31,257 nt of DNA from the IMG/VR virus record IMGVR_UViG_3300008219_000059, positions 1 to 31,257 of that record; one strand, 5' to 3'. The DNA comes from a virus. Every line of letters starts with the position of its first letter. The first letter of the stretch is position 1. The notes beneath the pieces are model-generated. The model was given only the letters and a program-made list of their open reading frames with translations, was not told where the DNA came from and made no database searches. Shown here piece by piece: positions 31,221 to 31,257 of the stretch. The translations under genes were made by a program, and so were the position numbers.

Positions 31221-31257
31221 CTCTCCATAGAACGAACTCTACGAGTTCTATGGAGAG
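31221..31257. repeat. Perfect 13-base inverted repeat at the window end
   Basis: CTCTCCATAGAAC and GTTCTATGGAGAG are exact reverse complements separated by 11 bases that themselves contain part of a smaller hairpin (GAACTC, GAGTTC). The right arm ends on the final base of the window. Confidence 0.85.

Larger units (their letters stand above)
30903..31257. other. Noncoding block upstream of terL
   Basis: No convincing gene is found in these 355 bases on either strand. They hold AT-rich leader, a promoter for terL, a TA/GT-rich tract (31092-31130) and four symmetric elements described separately. The density of symmetric elements next to terminase suggests a regulatory, packaging or replication region, but its exact function is unknown. 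Confidence 0.6.

Overview
The window is an AT-rich stretch of a tailed-phage (Caudoviricetes) genome, or a prophage or metagenomic contig of one. It is nearly all structural genes, packed on the minus strand and read from right to left. A terminase large subunit, a portal with a long coiled-coil C-terminus, a Mu gpT-like HK97-fold capsid protein, P22/SU10-type head-tail adaptors, a tail nozzle, fibres and very large internal virion proteins, with no tape measure or sheath, indicate a short-tailed podovirus-like virion. The protein styles (LamG/SPRY-type receptor protein, Lys-rich small head proteins, Gly-Gly motif ejection proteins) resemble uncultured marine podoviruses. That host or habitat assignment is inference.

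Layout in transcription order: (i) 31257-30903, a 355-base noncoding block rich in symmetric elements and holding a consensus-like promoter; (ii) terL and portal, two tiny genes and a GroES-like co-chaperonin (30902-25798); (iii) a capsid unit (25790-22604) bounded by its own promoter and a strong intrinsic terminator: scaffold, a small head protein, a decoration-like protein and the major capsid protein; (iv) head completion (22581-18390): a beta-rich protein, two adaptor-like proteins, small Lys-rich proteins and a zinc-ribbon protein; (v) tail and receptor binding (18393-10219): repeat-rich fibre, LamG-type receptor protein, fibre-assembly-like protein, an exported protein, a second fibre, nozzle and a small partner; (vi) internal virion/ejection proteins (10219 to the left edge), the last running off the window after 1314 codons.

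Most genes overlap by one base (TAATG, TAGTG), by four (ATGA) or are separated by only a few bases, so translation is probably coupled. Three promoter-like sites share a TTGYGY -35, a 17-18 base spacer and a perfect TATAAT -10, in front of terL, portal and scaffold. No small terminase, lysis, replication, integration or host-regulation gene is seen. tRNA genes, insertion sequences and CRISPR arrays were not recognised. The most unusual items are the shared promoter design with spacer palindromes, the recurring Gly-Gly-x-Ile motif in six virion proteins, a signal-peptide protein between the fibre genes, repeats in several virion proteins, and an inverted repeat that ends exactly on the last base.
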